DNA of 64,000 nucleotides from Nocardia ignorata NBRC 108230 (GCF_001612905.1 NZ_BDBI01000012.1:186001-250000); one strand, 5' to 3'; shown: positions 42,052 to 50,824, numbered from the stretch's first letter. The notes: generated by a model from the sequence alone, not told the origin. A program made the numbers and translations.

Positions 42052-42630
42052 TCAGGCGTGCAGCGTGGGCGCGTAGACGAGTTCCTGGGTGTTGCCGTCG
42101 AGGGTGCGGCTCTCGAGCAGTTCGAGGTCGAAGTCGGCGGCGTCCTGGAAGATGGGTTGCTGCCCGGTCTTGCCGGTGATCACCGGGAACACCGTCACCT
42201 GCACCCGATCGACCAAGCCCGCTGCCATCAGCGTCCGGTTCAGCGAGAGGCTGCCGTGCGAACGCAGCGGAATGTCGGATTCGGCTTTGAGCCGGGCGAC
42301 GATATCCACGGCGTCGCCCGCGACGACGTGCGCGTCGTGCCAGTCGAGAGGTTCGCGCAGCGTGCTCGACACCACGGTCAGCGGCATGTTCATCATCCGG
42401 ACGACCCACGGGTCGAAGATCTCCGGGTTTTCCGAGGCCCCGGCCACCAGTTCGGTGAATTCGCGATAGGTGTTGGCGCCGAAGATCATCCGCTGCTCGT
42501 CGCGGTAGAGGTCGAGGCGGTGATCGAGCAGTTCGGGGCCTTGTTTGCCCCAGTATCCGCCCCAGTCGCCGCTGGTGGAGGCGAAGCCGTCCAGGGTGGA
42601 GAAGACGTCGAAGGTATAGGTGGCGCTCAC
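42052..42630 (-). CDS. Dihydrofolate-reductase-like (RibD C-terminal) protein
   Basis: The 192-residue protein has the start YTFDVFSTLDGFAS, then MIFGANTYREF, VVSSTLREPLDWHDAHVV, GSLSLNRTLMAAGLVDRVQVTVFPVITG, the RibD-C/DHFR-like pattern. It probably reduces a pterin- or flavin-like compound, but many such proteins have no known substrate. GTG 42630 has GGAG 6 bases upstream. It is divergent from the SCO6745-like gene. Confidence 0.83.
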   Translation of the reverse strand: MSATYTFDVFSTLDGFASTSGDWGGYWGKQGPELLDHRLDLYRDEQRMIFGANTYREFTELVAGASENPEIFDPWVVRMMNMPLTVVSSTLREPLDWHDAHVVAGDAVDIVARLKAESDIPLRSHGSLSLNRTLMAAGLVDRVQVTVFPVITGKTGQQPIFQDAADFDLELLESRTLDGNTQELVYAPTLHA

Positions 42631-42715
42631 GGTGGGCTCCTCGGGTCGCGTCGGCTTTATCAGTGCAGACGGCAGCCGGACGCCGAACTCATCGCGCGAG
42701 ACCCCTTCCCTCGCT

Positions 42716-42735
42716 AACTATTGTCAACTATAGTC
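42716..42735. repeat. Tandem 10-base direct repeat
   Basis: AACTATTGTC is followed at once by AACTATAGTC (9 of 10 identical), 36 bases before the start at 42772. The period of about one DNA turn fits a regulator site between two divergent genes. The regulator is unknown. Confidence 0.5.
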
Positions 42736-42771
42736 TGCTGCGATCGCAGAAACAGCGGAAGGTGTCAGATC

Positions 42772-43503
42772 ATGTCGGCAGTCAAACAACAGGTCCTCGA
42801 ACTCGGTGGGGCGTTCATGATGTCGCGCGAAGCGCGGCAGTTCGGGACCGATGTCGGGGTGCCCGGATTCCACGGCCCCTACACGCGCGGCCGAGGGGGA
42901 GTGCTCGGCGAGGTCGATGCCGACGTCGTGGTCGGCGCGTTCGGTTTCTTCGAACCCGAATGTATCCGTGCCGCATGGAAGTCCGTCCCCCTGCCCGCCG
43001 CCGAAGCGGCCACCGGCTATCTCGCCGCCTGCCATGAGTTCGGCCGCCGCAGGCTCGCCGACTTCGACCGATCCGAACGCCTCGCCGAGCTGCTCGGCAA
43101 GGTTGCCGACGCGGCCGAGCCCACCGCCGTTCCCCTGTTCGCCGGCTGGCGGGCCATGCCACTGCCCGACGACGGTCGCGCGGCGGTCCTGCAACTCACC
43201 CACGTCCTGCGTGAGCTGCGGGGCGGCCTGCACCTGGTCGCCGTCCTCGCCCAGGGCCTCACCCCGCTGCAGGCCGTGCTCATCGCCGGTTCCCCGATCG
43301 CCGACGGTCCCACCCACGCGCAGCGGCTCGGCTGGAGCGAACCCTTCGAACCGATCACCGACGACATGCGGCAGCGCTGGGCGTCGGCCGAGAAACTCAC
43401 CGACGAACTGGTTTCCCCGTTCTTCGCAGTCCTCACCGAAGCCGAGAGCGCCGAACTGGCCACCCTGATGGGCGAGGCGCACCGAGTCGCGTTGTCGCGC
43501 TAG
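42772..43503 (+). CDS. SCO6745-like conserved protein
   Basis: The 243-residue protein resembles the actinobacterial SCO6745 family: GGAFMMSREARQFGTDVG near residue 12, then GVLGEVDADVVVGAFGFFEPE and GLTPLQAVLIAGSP. Its function is not known. It is all-alpha, soluble and without a signal sequence. A hairpin terminator lies just after it. Confidence 0.75.
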   Translation: MSAVKQQVLELGGAFMMSREARQFGTDVGVPGFHGPYTRGRGGVLGEVDADVVVGAFGFFEPECIRAAWKSVPLPAAEAATGYLAACHEFGRRRLADFDRSERLAELLGKVADAAEPTAVPLFAGWRAMPLPDDGRAAVLQLTHVLRELRGGLHLVAVLAQGLTPLQAVLIAGSPIADGPTHAQRLGWSEPFEPITDDMRQRWASAEKLTDELVSPFFAVLTEAESAELATLMGEAHRVALSR

Positions 43504-43511
43504 TTCTTTCG

Positions 43512-43553
43512 AAGCCCGTGTGGGGCGCCGAATCCGGCGGCCCACACGGGCTT
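43512..43553. terminator. Strong hairpin terminator
   Basis: AAGCCCGTGTGGG (43512-43524) pairs perfectly with CCCACACGGGCTT (43541-43553), 13 pairs, with a small inner hairpin (CGCCG/CGGCG). It separates the SCO6745-like gene from the convergent tetR. It is the best terminator-like stem in the window. Confidence 0.8.
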
Positions 43554-43585
43554 TGTCGTGTCTGGCGGCCGCCCGGCGACGGGGT

Positions 43586-44170
43586 TCACCGGTGCAGGCG
43601 TAATCCGGCGACGAGGAGTTCGACGACGCGACGCGCGTCATAGCGCTGGTCGCTTTCCGCACCGATGCACACATTGCCGATGCCACGCAGCAACAGGTAG
43701 GGGTCGATGTCGGTGCGGATCTCACCGGCCGCCGCGGCGGCATCGAGCAACTCGCCGCACGCGGGCAACAGCCGGTCGAGGAAGTTGGCGTGCAGGGCCT
43801 GGAAGGTCGGGTCGTCGGACTGCAATGCCGCGGCGAGACCGTGCTTGGTGACCAGGAAGTCGGTGAACAGGTCGATCCACCTGGTCAGCGCCTCATAGGG
43901 TTCCGTGCTGGCCAGCAGCTGCGGTGCGGTCTGTGCGCAGGCCTCGACCTGGTGTCGATAGACCGCGACGATGAGGTCGGCTCGGGTCGGGAAGTGCCGA
44001 TAGATCGTGCCGACGCCGACTCCGGCCGCCGCGGCGATCTCCCGCACGGGGGCATCGACTCCGGAGGCGACGAAAGTCGCGGCGGCCGCGTCGAGCAGGG
44101 TTCTTTCGTTCCGTTCGGCATCGGCGCGCTTGCGCGGAGTCTTCGCCGTTCCGGTGTCCCTGCCTGCCAC
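43586..44170 (-). CDS. TetR regulator
   Basis: The 194-residue protein has ERTLLDAAAATFVASG and REIAAAAGVGVGTIYRHFPTRADLIVAVY, a standard TetR domain. The C-terminal half fits the SbtR-like C-terminal type (LDRLLPACGELLDAAAAAGEIRTDI). It is divergent from the aldo/keto reductase gene with two perfect palindromes between. A stress- or aldehyde-related ligand is inference. Confidence 0.87.
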   Translation of the reverse strand: MAGRDTGTAKTPRKRADAERNERTLLDAAAATFVASGVDAPVREIAAAAGVGVGTIYRHFPTRADLIVAVYRHQVEACAQTAPQLLASTEPYEALTRWIDLFTDFLVTKHGLAAALQSDDPTFQALHANFLDRLLPACGELLDAAAAAGEIRTDIDPYLLLRGIGNVCIGAESDQRYDARRVVELLVAGLRLHR

Positions 44171-44201
44171 GTGGCGTTCCCTCCATCGAATCGCTTGAAA
44201 A

Positions 44202-44244
44202 ACGGAACACTGTTCCGTATGTTGGTTATCGGAACAACGTTCCG
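44202..44244. promoter_or_regulatory. Two CGGAAC-N3-GTTCCG operators
   Basis: ACGGAAC-ACT-GTTCCGT at 44202-44218 and CGGAAC-AAC-GTTCCG at 44230-44244 are both perfect palindromes, with centres 27 bases apart, between tetR (44170) and the reductase (44279). They are probably the sites of the TetR protein. Confidence 0.85.
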
Positions 44245-44278
44245 CTTCTTGCAGGATACCTCCGGGAGAGGAAAACCC

Positions 44279-45298
44279 ATGCAGTACCGCACCTTGGGCC
44301 GCACCGGCGTGCAGGTCAGCACCCTGGCGCTCGGCGCAATGAACTTCGGCCGGATCGGCAGCACCGGCCAGGACGAGGCCACCGCGATCGTCGATGCCGC
44401 GATCGAGGCCGGGATCAATCTGATCGACACCGCCGACGCCTACAGCGACGGCCGATCCGAGGAAATGGTCGGTAGGGCCATCGCCGGTCGCCGCGACGAC
44501 CTGGTCATCGCGACCAAGGCCTACCTGCCGATGGGCGAGGACCCCAACCGGCGGGGAAGCTCACGCCGCTGGCTGGTGACCGCGCTGGAAGACAGCCTGC
44601 GCCGCCTCGACGTCGATCATGTGGACCTCTATCAGATCCACCGGTGGGATCCGAACACCAGTGACGAGGAGACGCTCTCGGCACTCACCGACCTGCAGCG
44701 GGCCGGGAAGATCCGCTATTTCGGCTCCTCGACCTTCCCCGCCTACCGCATCGTGCAGGCGCAATGGTCGGCCCGCGAGCATCACCTGAGCCGCTACGTC
44801 ACCGAACAACCCTGCTATTCGATCCTGCAACGCGGCATCGAATCCCATGTGCTTCCGGTGACCGAGGAATACGGCCTCGGCGTGCTCGCCTGGAGCCCGC
44901 TGGCCTCGGGCTGGTTGTCGGGCGCCATCCGCGCGGGCCGCGAGATCACCACCAGCCGTTCCGGATTCATGCCCCATCGTTTCGATCTCGATGTGCCCGC
45001 CAACCGGGCCAAACTCGAGGCTGTCGAGCGGCTGGCGAAGGTCGCCGACCAGGCCGGGTTGACGATGATCCAACTGGCGCTCGGATTCGTCACCGCCCAC
45101 CGTGCCGTGACCAGCGCGATCATCGGCCCGCGAACCATGGCGCATCTGCATTCACAGCTCGCTGCCGCCGATACCGTCCTGACGGCCGAGGTCCTCGACG
45201 AGATCGACGAAATTGTTTCTCCGGGGGTCGATCTCGCGGCCGAGGAGAAGTACGACACGCCACCGTCGATTCTCGACGCCACTCTGCGGCGTCGATGA
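44279..45298 (+). CDS. Aldo/keto reductase
   Basis: The 339-residue protein has LGAMNFG, then the catalytic Asp and Tyr in NLIDTADAYSDG near residue 52, Lys in VIATKAYL near residue 80 and His in YQIHRWDP near residue 124. The C-terminal half carries the NADPH-binding pattern SAIIGPRTMAHL. It reduces aldehydes or ketones. GAGAGGAAAA precedes the ATG. It is likely repressed by the divergent TetR. Confidence 0.9.
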   Translation: MQYRTLGRTGVQVSTLALGAMNFGRIGSTGQDEATAIVDAAIEAGINLIDTADAYSDGRSEEMVGRAIAGRRDDLVIATKAYLPMGEDPNRRGSSRRWLVTALEDSLRRLDVDHVDLYQIHRWDPNTSDEETLSALTDLQRAGKIRYFGSSTFPAYRIVQAQWSAREHHLSRYVTEQPCYSILQRGIESHVLPVTEEYGLGVLAWSPLASGWLSGAIRAGREITTSRSGFMPHRFDLDVPANRAKLEAVERLAKVADQAGLTMIQLALGFVTAHRAVTSAIIGPRTMAHLHSQLAAADTVLTAEVLDEIDEIVSPGVDLAAEEKYDTPPSILDATLRRR

Positions 45299-45369
45299 CT
45301 ACCCGCTCGGCATCGCCCGGCCGCGAAATGGAGGTGCCGACAGACAGCGGCGGGCAGTAGATTTCCGCT

Positions 45370-45984
45370 GTGACACAACAATCCTGGGTTCCTGAGGCGC
45401 AGAACCCGCAGGCGTACCTCGAGGGCGACTCCGTCATCCAACTCGACGACGACGCGGTGACCGCCATCGCGCGTGACCTGCGACGAACCGCCCCCGACGA
45501 CGTGGACTTCGCTCGCGCGGCCTTCGACTGGGTCCGCGACGAAGTCGACCACTCCTACGACGTCCAGGACCCCCGGGTCACCCTGACCGCCGGGGAGGTG
45601 GCCCGTGAACGAGTCGGCCTCTGCTACGCGAAGTCCCACCTCCTCACCGCCCTCCTGCGCAGCGCGGGCATCCCCACCGGGCTGTGCTACCAGAAACTCG
45701 CGGACGACGACGGCCACGTTCTCCACGGCCTGGTCGCCGTCTACCTCGAGGGTGGTTGGCACCGTCAGGACCCGCGGGGCAACAAGGAGGGCATCACCGC
45801 CGAGTTCTCCCTCACCGAGGAACGACTGGCCTGGGCCGTCGATCCCGCACTCGGCGAAATCGACTACCCACAGGTGTTCGTCAGTCCCGCGGCATCCGTG
45901 GTGAAAACCCTCGGCGAGGCGAAGCAGGAGTCGATCCTCGACGTCACCCTGCCGACCTCCTTGGAGGATCGGTCCATTCGCTGA
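45370..45984 (+). CDS. Transglutaminase-like protein
   Basis: The 204-residue protein has the Cys-His-Asp papain-like set: RVGLCYAKSHLLTALLRSAGIPTG near residue 80 (Cys), DGHVLHGLVAVYLEGGWHRQDPRGNK near residue 115 (His, then Asp). This is the transglutaminase-like superfamily, often peptidases or deamidases in bacteria. It is not secreted. GTG 45370 is the only start near the domain edge. Function unknown. Confidence 0.85.
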   Translation: MTQQSWVPEAQNPQAYLEGDSVIQLDDDAVTAIARDLRRTAPDDVDFARAAFDWVRDEVDHSYDVQDPRVTLTAGEVARERVGLCYAKSHLLTALLRSAGIPTGLCYQKLADDDGHVLHGLVAVYLEGGWHRQDPRGNKEGITAEFSLTEERLAWAVDPALGEIDYPQVFVSPAASVVKTLGEAKQESILDVTLPTSLEDRSIR

Positions 45985-45987
45985 CCC

Positions 45988-46043
45988 CGGTGGCGGCTCG
46001 CACTGTGCGCATCGATGCATCCAGTGCGAGAAGGCCGCCACCG
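45988..46043. terminator. Long bidirectional hairpin
   Basis: CGGTGGCGGC (45988-45997) pairs with GCCGCCACCG (46034-46043), and CTCGCACTG (45997-46005) pairs inside it with CAGTGCGAG (46022-46030). The loop is an imperfect palindrome (GCGCATCGATGCAT). It lies 4 bases after the transglutaminase stop and before the convergent GNAT remnant. Confidence 0.7.
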
Positions 46044-46057
46044 TCCCGGGTCTGCTC

Positions 46058-46516
46058 TCAGAGAAGCGCGATGTCGGTGTTCGTCAGCCCTGGCGGATCA
46101 ATTCGGATTCGCTTCTCGAACCAGTGGTCCGCCAGCGGATCGTCGCCATAAGCCGCGATTTCGGCGTATCCGCGCAGGGCATACAGCCTGCGGGCCTCGA
46201 CCAGATCTTGACGAGTGTTGAGCCGGATCCTGTGCGCGCCCAGACGGCGAGCGATGTCCTCGGCGGCGTCGAGCAGCACCGCGGCACCGCCCTCTCCGCG
46301 CGCGTCCGGCCGAACGAACATCCGCGTGAGCTCCATCGTGCGGGTATCGAGACGCCGCAGACCGACACAACCGGCCGGCTCACCACGTCGGCGTGCGAGA
46401 AGCAGCAATCCGGTCGGTGGCCGCAGGTCGTCGCTGTCGTGACCCTGCGCGAGGTGCCTGTCGATCTCCGCGTCTCGGCGAACAACCCGAGTGCGTGTGT
46501 GCGTGACAACGCCCTT
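46058..46516 (-). pseudogene. GNAT acetyltransferase, 5'-truncated
   Basis: The frame carries a GNAT core: AEIDRHLAQGHDSDDL, LLLLARRRGEPAGCVGLR, then ELTRMFVRPDARGEGGAAVLL (acetyl-CoA loop), and AEIAAYGDDPLADHWFEKR. Upstream the frame opens only back to TGA 46519, and there is no start codon before the TTG at 46408, which is inside the domain. The first 25 or so residues of a normal GNAT are missing. The upstream DNA is the end of another broken gene, so a deletion probably fused them. Confidence 0.65.
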
Positions 46517-46915
46517 TCACACGCGTGATCGGCTCCGATATATACGTACTGATCCCACCCGACGTGGACCGTGAACACGTCTTCCACTTCCAAGCGGCAC
46601 CAGGCGCCGTTGTCGCGAAGCATCGCGCGAACCAACTCCAGGCCGACTGCTATCGGTATCTCCGCTCCATCGTGGAATCCGGCGAGGTCGGGTGGGAAGA
46701 GCCCCGGCCAGACCAGGGGCATCGACAGCGGCGATCTGCGGTTCCCGGATCGCCGGCCGGTCGACGCCTGCATCGTCGGCGAAGGCGGCCACTGCCCGCA
46801 GGTAGGCGGATTCGACCGCGCCGTGGTCGCTGTCGGTGTCCTCGGCGCCGAGATAGCGGCCGTGCTCGTCTCGATCGTCGGGGTCGTACTTGGTGACCCG
46901 GTAGGTGTAGAGCAC
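46480..46915 (-). pseudogene. Frameshifted gene remnant (conserved actinobacterial protein of unknown function)
   Basis: From GTG 46915 one frame reads YTYRVTKYDPDDRDEHGRYL to about PGLAG. The sense then continues in the next frame (LFPPDLAGFHDGAEIP, AMLRDNGAWCRLEVEDVF, HVGWDQYVYIG) to about ALGLF near 46480. The switch falls at the GGGG run (minus strand), CCCC at 46702-46705, as one extra base. I recall streptomycete proteins with the same two parts in one frame, but cannot verify this. Its start is 1 base after the stop of the membrane-protein gene. Confidence 0.65.
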
Positions 46916-46916
46916 G

Positions 46917-47645
46917 TCACCGCCCAGCTCGAATCGGCGCGGGCCCGCCGGTGGCCCGGCTGTCGGCAGCCGCCCTGCCCACCAGGACCAACTCGGCTCC
47001 GGTCAGTGCCGCGATCATGATCGCCTCGCCGACGTTGCCCAGCGGGGGACATGCCGCCCCCGCGCCGGAAGCCACGACCAGCAAGACGATGCCGATCAGG
47101 GGCAAACGCAACCGCTCGTTGCGCCACAACAACACCGTCGCGGTGAACAGTACGGCGGAGACCACGAGCGCGGGGATGGGTATCGCCGGGTGTTCCGAGC
47201 CGTAGCGCAAGGTGTCGGCGAATGTTCGTGGCACGAGCCGCACATGGGCCAACTCACCGAATACACCCCACATCACCAGCAATCCGGTGAGAACAAACGC
47301 GGCACGTCGCCACCACAGCCCGGCATCCATCCGGTCGACGGCCCACAACACCAGCAGCGGCGTGAGCAGCGCGTGACCGATGAATCGGCCGATACTCAGC
47401 CCGTGCAGCACCGCTCCTTCACCGATCAGCGCACCGAGCCCGAAAACGGCTGAGTCATAAGCTATGCCGACGCCGACCACACCCAGCACGAGCACGCGTG
47501 GCCGTCGCGCTGCACGCATCCACAGCAGTCCGACACACAGCAATTCGATACCCGCGACCACGAGCAAGGAAAAGGACACCACAGCACAGCTCTCCAGAAA
47601 TCGCGCACGTCCGCGCCGGACGGTCGCTGCCACGCTATCCGACAC
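46917..47645 (-). CDS. Multi-pass membrane protein of unknown function
   Basis: The 242-residue protein has about seven hydrophobic segments, starting with AVVSFSLLVVAGIELLCVGLLW; others include ALLTPLLVLWAVDRM and AFVLTGLLVMWGVFG. No known domain is recognised. Conserved-looking polar spots are His in GRFIGHALL and His in ELAHVRLVP. A later GTG start within VVSFSLL is possible. The broken gene at 46480-46915 would have been its operon partner. Confidence 0.6.
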   Translation of the reverse strand: MSDSVAATVRRGRARFLESCAVVSFSLLVVAGIELLCVGLLWMRAARRPRVLVLGVVGVGIAYDSAVFGLGALIGEGAVLHGLSIGRFIGHALLTPLLVLWAVDRMDAGLWWRRAAFVLTGLLVMWGVFGELAHVRLVPRTFADTLRYGSEHPAIPIPALVVSAVLFTATVLLWRNERLRLPLIGIVLLVVASGAGAACPPLGNVGEAIMIAALTGAELVLVGRAAADSRATGGPAPIRAGR

Positions 47646-47756
47646 CGAACGCAGGCAACCTGGCTATTGTTGGCGACAGCGGCGGTCTGTAACCGCCTCC
47701 GCGTTCGATAGCCCAGTGACCTGCGATGACTGCCTGATTCGAGCCAGGAGGAATGC

Positions 47757-48320
47757 GTGGATATCACCGAATTGATCCTCGACGACCATCGCGAGCAACG
47801 GCGGTTGTTCGCGATTCTCGAGCAGATAGACCCGAAGGACGTCGATGTTCTCGCGGCGATCTGGGAACGGCTCGCGGCCTTCCTCGAACTACATGCCCAG
47901 GCCGAGGAGGAGATCTTCTATCCGGAACTGCTTCGCGTCGGAATTTCCGCACGCCGCACCCGCCGGGTGGAGGACGAAACGCTCGACGCGATCGGTGACC
48001 ACAACGACATCCGCGATGCGGTAGGAGAGGTGGCACGTCACAAGGTCGGATCGCCCGAGTGGTTCGCCGCCGTGGCGGCCGCGAACACCGCGAACGGCGA
48101 TCACATGGCCGAGGAGGAACGCGAGGGACTCACCGATTTCCGCCGCCTCGCCGGCCTCGGCGAACGTCACCGGCTCGCCGTCGAATTCGCCGCGTACGAG
48201 GCGCGCCATTATGCGGGCGTGCGCCCCGTCGACAAGGATCCCGAAGGATATGTGGAGGCGGTGGAGGAGCAGTCGGCGACCTGGTCGAAGGGGTCTTTAG
48301 GTATCGGCCCGATGCGGTGA
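47757..48320 (+). CDS. Hemerythrin HHE-domain protein
   Basis: The 187-residue protein has the diiron helices LILDDHREQRRLF, FLELHAQAEEEIFYPEL, AIGDHNDIRDAV and NGDHMAEEEREGL, which supply His and Glu ligands. It probably binds oxygen, NO or iron in the cytoplasm. GTG 47757 follows CAGGAGGA. The C-terminal 40 residues are a tail with no recognisable domain. It has no clear SigF box upstream. Confidence 0.88.
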   Translation: MDITELILDDHREQRRLFAILEQIDPKDVDVLAAIWERLAAFLELHAQAEEEIFYPELLRVGISARRTRRVEDETLDAIGDHNDIRDAVGEVARHKVGSPEWFAAVAAANTANGDHMAEEEREGLTDFRRLAGLGERHRLAVEFAAYEARHYAGVRPVDKDPEGYVEAVEEQSATWSKGSLGIGPMR

Positions 48321-48333
48321 GTGAGGTCGTCGC

Positions 48334-49203
48334 TCAGCCGAGCGGGTCGACGACTTCCCGGAGAATACGGGCGAAAGCCTCCGGCTGGCCCGGATAACCG
48401 GACTCGGGACCGGTGAAACCACCGTGATGGCTGGGGAAGACAACCGGTTGCACGCCGAGTCGGTCGGCCAGCGCCGACGAGGTGCGTTCGGTGACAGTGC
48501 CCAACGATTCCTCGCCGTAGCCGACGACGATGCGGGTCGGTGCCGCGGTGAGCGCGGCGATATCGGCGCAGTAGGCGAGGGTCGGCCGGGAACGCTCCGA
48601 CAGCAGCGGGTGGTCGCGGGCACCGTCGTCCTCGACCGGCAGGCCGAACATCGCGGGATCGGCTGCGGGTGCGGCGAAGTAGTCGTCGGTGAATTCGCCC
48701 TGCCAGGAGGTCATCGCGATGAAGGTCGCCATGCCCGCACCGAATCCGTCGGCCGCGTACGCGGCGCGGTATCCGTCGGCCGCGCGTTCGGCGGCCGGGG
48801 CATCGGGAAGAACGGTCAGCAGCGGCGGTTCGTGCGCGACCAAGGTGGTCACGTCCTCGGGGTGCGCGGTCACCAGCGCCAATGCGACGATGGCACCACC
48901 GCTGCTGGCGAAGAGCTCGACCGGGCCCGCGCCGAGAGCCTCGATAACAGCATGGACGTCCTCGGCGTGAACGGCGGGGACATTGTCGACCTCACGGTCG
49001 GAACGGACGCTGCGCCCGAGCCCACGCGGGTCGTAGGTGACAACAGTGCGATCGGGGAAATGCGCGGCCAGCGCGGCGAACCCGCCGGCATCCATCGGAA
49101 GACCGGTCATCAGCAGCGGCGGTCGCCCGTCAGCGGTGGGGAGCGGACCGTGCACGTCGTAGGTGAGCGTTGCGCCAGGGGTATCGAGCTTGTGTGTGGT
49201 CAT
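48334..49203 (-). CDS. Alpha/beta-fold hydrolase
   Basis: The 289-residue protein has TYDVHG, LLMTGLPMD (oxyanion loop), VVTYDPRGLGRS, and the nucleophile elbow LFASSGGAIVALAL near residue 105, with a late PSHHGGF His. The elbow S-S-G-G is a slight variation of GxSxG. It is probably a soluble esterase-like enzyme. It is convergent with the hemerythrin gene at 47757 and behind a strong terminator from the Mn-catalase operon. Confidence 0.83.
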   Translation of the reverse strand: MTTHKLDTPGATLTYDVHGPLPTADGRPPLLMTGLPMDAGGFAALAAHFPDRTVVTYDPRGLGRSVRSDREVDNVPAVHAEDVHAVIEALGAGPVELFASSGGAIVALALVTAHPEDVTTLVAHEPPLLTVLPDAPAAERAADGYRAAYAADGFGAGMATFIAMTSWQGEFTDDYFAAPAADPAMFGLPVEDDGARDHPLLSERSRPTLAYCADIAALTAAPTRIVVGYGEESLGTVTERTSSALADRLGVQPVVFPSHHGGFTGPESGYPGQPEAFARILREVVDPLG

Positions 49204-49279
49204 GTCCGTATTGACGTGCCGCAAGACGAGAACTCATCGGCCGGACCGGATCTTCGAAGCAGTCCTCGGAAGTCGCAGT

Positions 49280-49318
49280 GCCCCCGGCGCCTTCTCTGGG
49301 CGAGACGGCGCCGGGGGC
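49280..49318 (-). terminator. Hairpin terminator of the Mn-catalase operon
   Basis: GCCCCCGGCGCC (49280-49291) pairs perfectly with GGCGCCGGGGGC (49307-49318), 12 pairs, 15-base loop, 15 bases after the second hemerythrin stop on the minus strand. No U-tract. Confidence 0.75.
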
Positions 49319-49333
49319 GTACTGGTTACGACG

Positions 49334-49918
49334 TCACGGCCTGGGCGGCCGAGGCGGTTGATCGTCCTTGCGGCCGGTGACCGCATCCCGCACCTTGTCC
49401 AACACCGCTGCCGCCAAGCCCGCGGTCTTCTGGACAACGGAGCCCGACGGTGTGTTGGGGTGTGGCCGTGTCGGCGCGGCCCGCTCAGCCTGCTCCATCT
49501 TCTCTCCCAGCGCCTCCCTGACCTGCGCGGATTCGGCATTCTCGAACAGCGGCCACACCTGGCTCTGCTCGAACTCGATATGCTCGCGGATCGCGCTCAT
49601 CACCTCGGTCAGCGCCTGCTCGAATGCGCGCTCGCCGGGTTCGGAATTCTCGATCCGCTGCAGCAGGCGCTTGGCCGCGTCCTCCTGCCCGATCGCACGG
49701 TCGGCGAGTTCGTCGCCGTCGGGTACGACCCGCCGGACTTCGGGCCAGAAGAATTGCTCTTCCACCGCTTCGTGCCGCGAGGAGGCGATGACCAGACTGG
49801 TGGCCAGACGACCACGCGCGTCGAGTTCGGCCGCGCTGTTGCCGCGGCCGCGCTCGAGCGATTCGATCATCCCGAGCACGCTTTCGTGATCCGCGCGCAG
49901 AAACGACAACACGTCCAT
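49334..49918 (-). CDS. Hemerythrin HHE-domain protein
   Basis: The 194-residue protein has FLRADHESVLGMIESL, SSRHEAVEEQFFWPEV and REHIEFEQSQVWPLFENAE, the HHE diiron helices. A flexible C-terminal tail (PTRPHPNTPSG and DDQPPRPPRP) follows. It starts 15 bases after the manganese catalase gene, so it is co-transcribed under the SigF-type promoter at 50864-50888. It may buffer iron or sense oxygen during peroxide stress. Confidence 0.88.
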   Translation of the reverse strand: MDVLSFLRADHESVLGMIESLERGRGNSAAELDARGRLATSLVIASSRHEAVEEQFFWPEVRRVVPDGDELADRAIGQEDAAKRLLQRIENSEPGERAFEQALTEVMSAIREHIEFEQSQVWPLFENAESAQVREALGEKMEQAERAAPTRPHPNTPSGSVVQKTAGLAAAVLDKVRDAVTGRKDDQPPRPPRP

Positions 49919-49933
49919 GAGTAGCTCCTCGGA

Positions 49934-50824
49934 TCAGGCCGGACTGTGCTGTTCATGGGTGAACGGTTTGCTCCCCGCGACGGCGGGGCTGCCGTCGGGA
50001 TTGGCGGTGGCGCCACGGTTCTCCCGCTTGTCCGTGCCGAGCCAGTCGTTGACCGGGTCCTGCACGTACTGCCATTCCACGCCCTCCGGCCACGGACCCC
50101 TGCCCTCGTTCCACGGTCCGCGCGCACTGGCGTCGCCGTTGGACATATTGAAGGCCAGGTTCTGGAACCGGTCGTCGCCGGGCTGGGCGCCGGGAGGGAA
50201 ATTCACCGGCAGGTCGTTGAGCGCCGCGGTGAACTGCTGGAAGTGGGCTACCTCGCGGGTCATCAGGAACGACAGGGTGTCCTGAACGCCGGGGTCGTCG
50301 GTGAACTGCTTGAGGTACTCGTACACGATCTTGGCACGCGATTCGGCGGCCAGATTGCTCCGTAGATCGACCGAGGGCTCGCCGTTGGAGTTCACGTAGG
50401 CGCCGCTCCACGGCACGCCGGCGGAGTTGCCGACATCGGGTCCGCCGCCGCGCAGCGCGAGGAACAGCGGATCGGTGGCGACCTGGTGAATGGCCTGCTC
50501 GCGGCCGTCGCTCGACGCGATGACGGGCATCCAGTCGCAGTGCTCGTTGGCCTGTTTCAGGTCGTCGTTGAGACCGTCGAGCAGCATCGTGATCATGGAG
50601 CCGACGATCTCGAGGTGACTGAACTCCTCGGTCGCGATGTCCATGAACAGGTCGTACATTTTCGGGTGCTTCCGCCGCAGCACGAATGCCTGGCTGAAGT
50701 ACTGCATGGCGGCTTTCAGTTCTCCGTTGGCGCCGCCGAACTGTTCCTGTAGGAGAGTCGCGAAGCGGGGGTCAGGGCGTTCGACCCGCACCTCGAACTG
50801 CAGATCCTTGTTGTGGACGAACAT
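49934..50824 (-). CDS. Manganese catalase
   Basis: The 296-residue protein has the ferritin-like helices FGGANGELKAAMQYFSQAF, IATEEFSHLEIVGSMI, LAAESRAKIVYEYLKQF and FLMTREVAHFQQFTAAL, whose Glu and His bind the two manganese ions. It removes hydrogen peroxide without heme. The ATG at 50824 was chosen because GAGGAG precedes it; 50836 is the alternative. The C-terminal tail is rich in Gly and Pro. Confidence 0.92.
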   Translation of the reverse strand: MFVHNKDLQFEVRVERPDPRFATLLQEQFGGANGELKAAMQYFSQAFVLRRKHPKMYDLFMDIATEEFSHLEIVGSMITMLLDGLNDDLKQANEHCDWMPVIASSDGREQAIHQVATDPLFLALRGGGPDVGNSAGVPWSGAYVNSNGEPSVDLRSNLAAESRAKIVYEYLKQFTDDPGVQDTLSFLMTREVAHFQQFTAALNDLPVNFPPGAQPGDDRFQNLAFNMSNGDASARGPWNEGRGPWPEGVEWQYVQDPVNDWLGTDKRENRGATANPDGSPAVAGSKPFTHEQHSPA

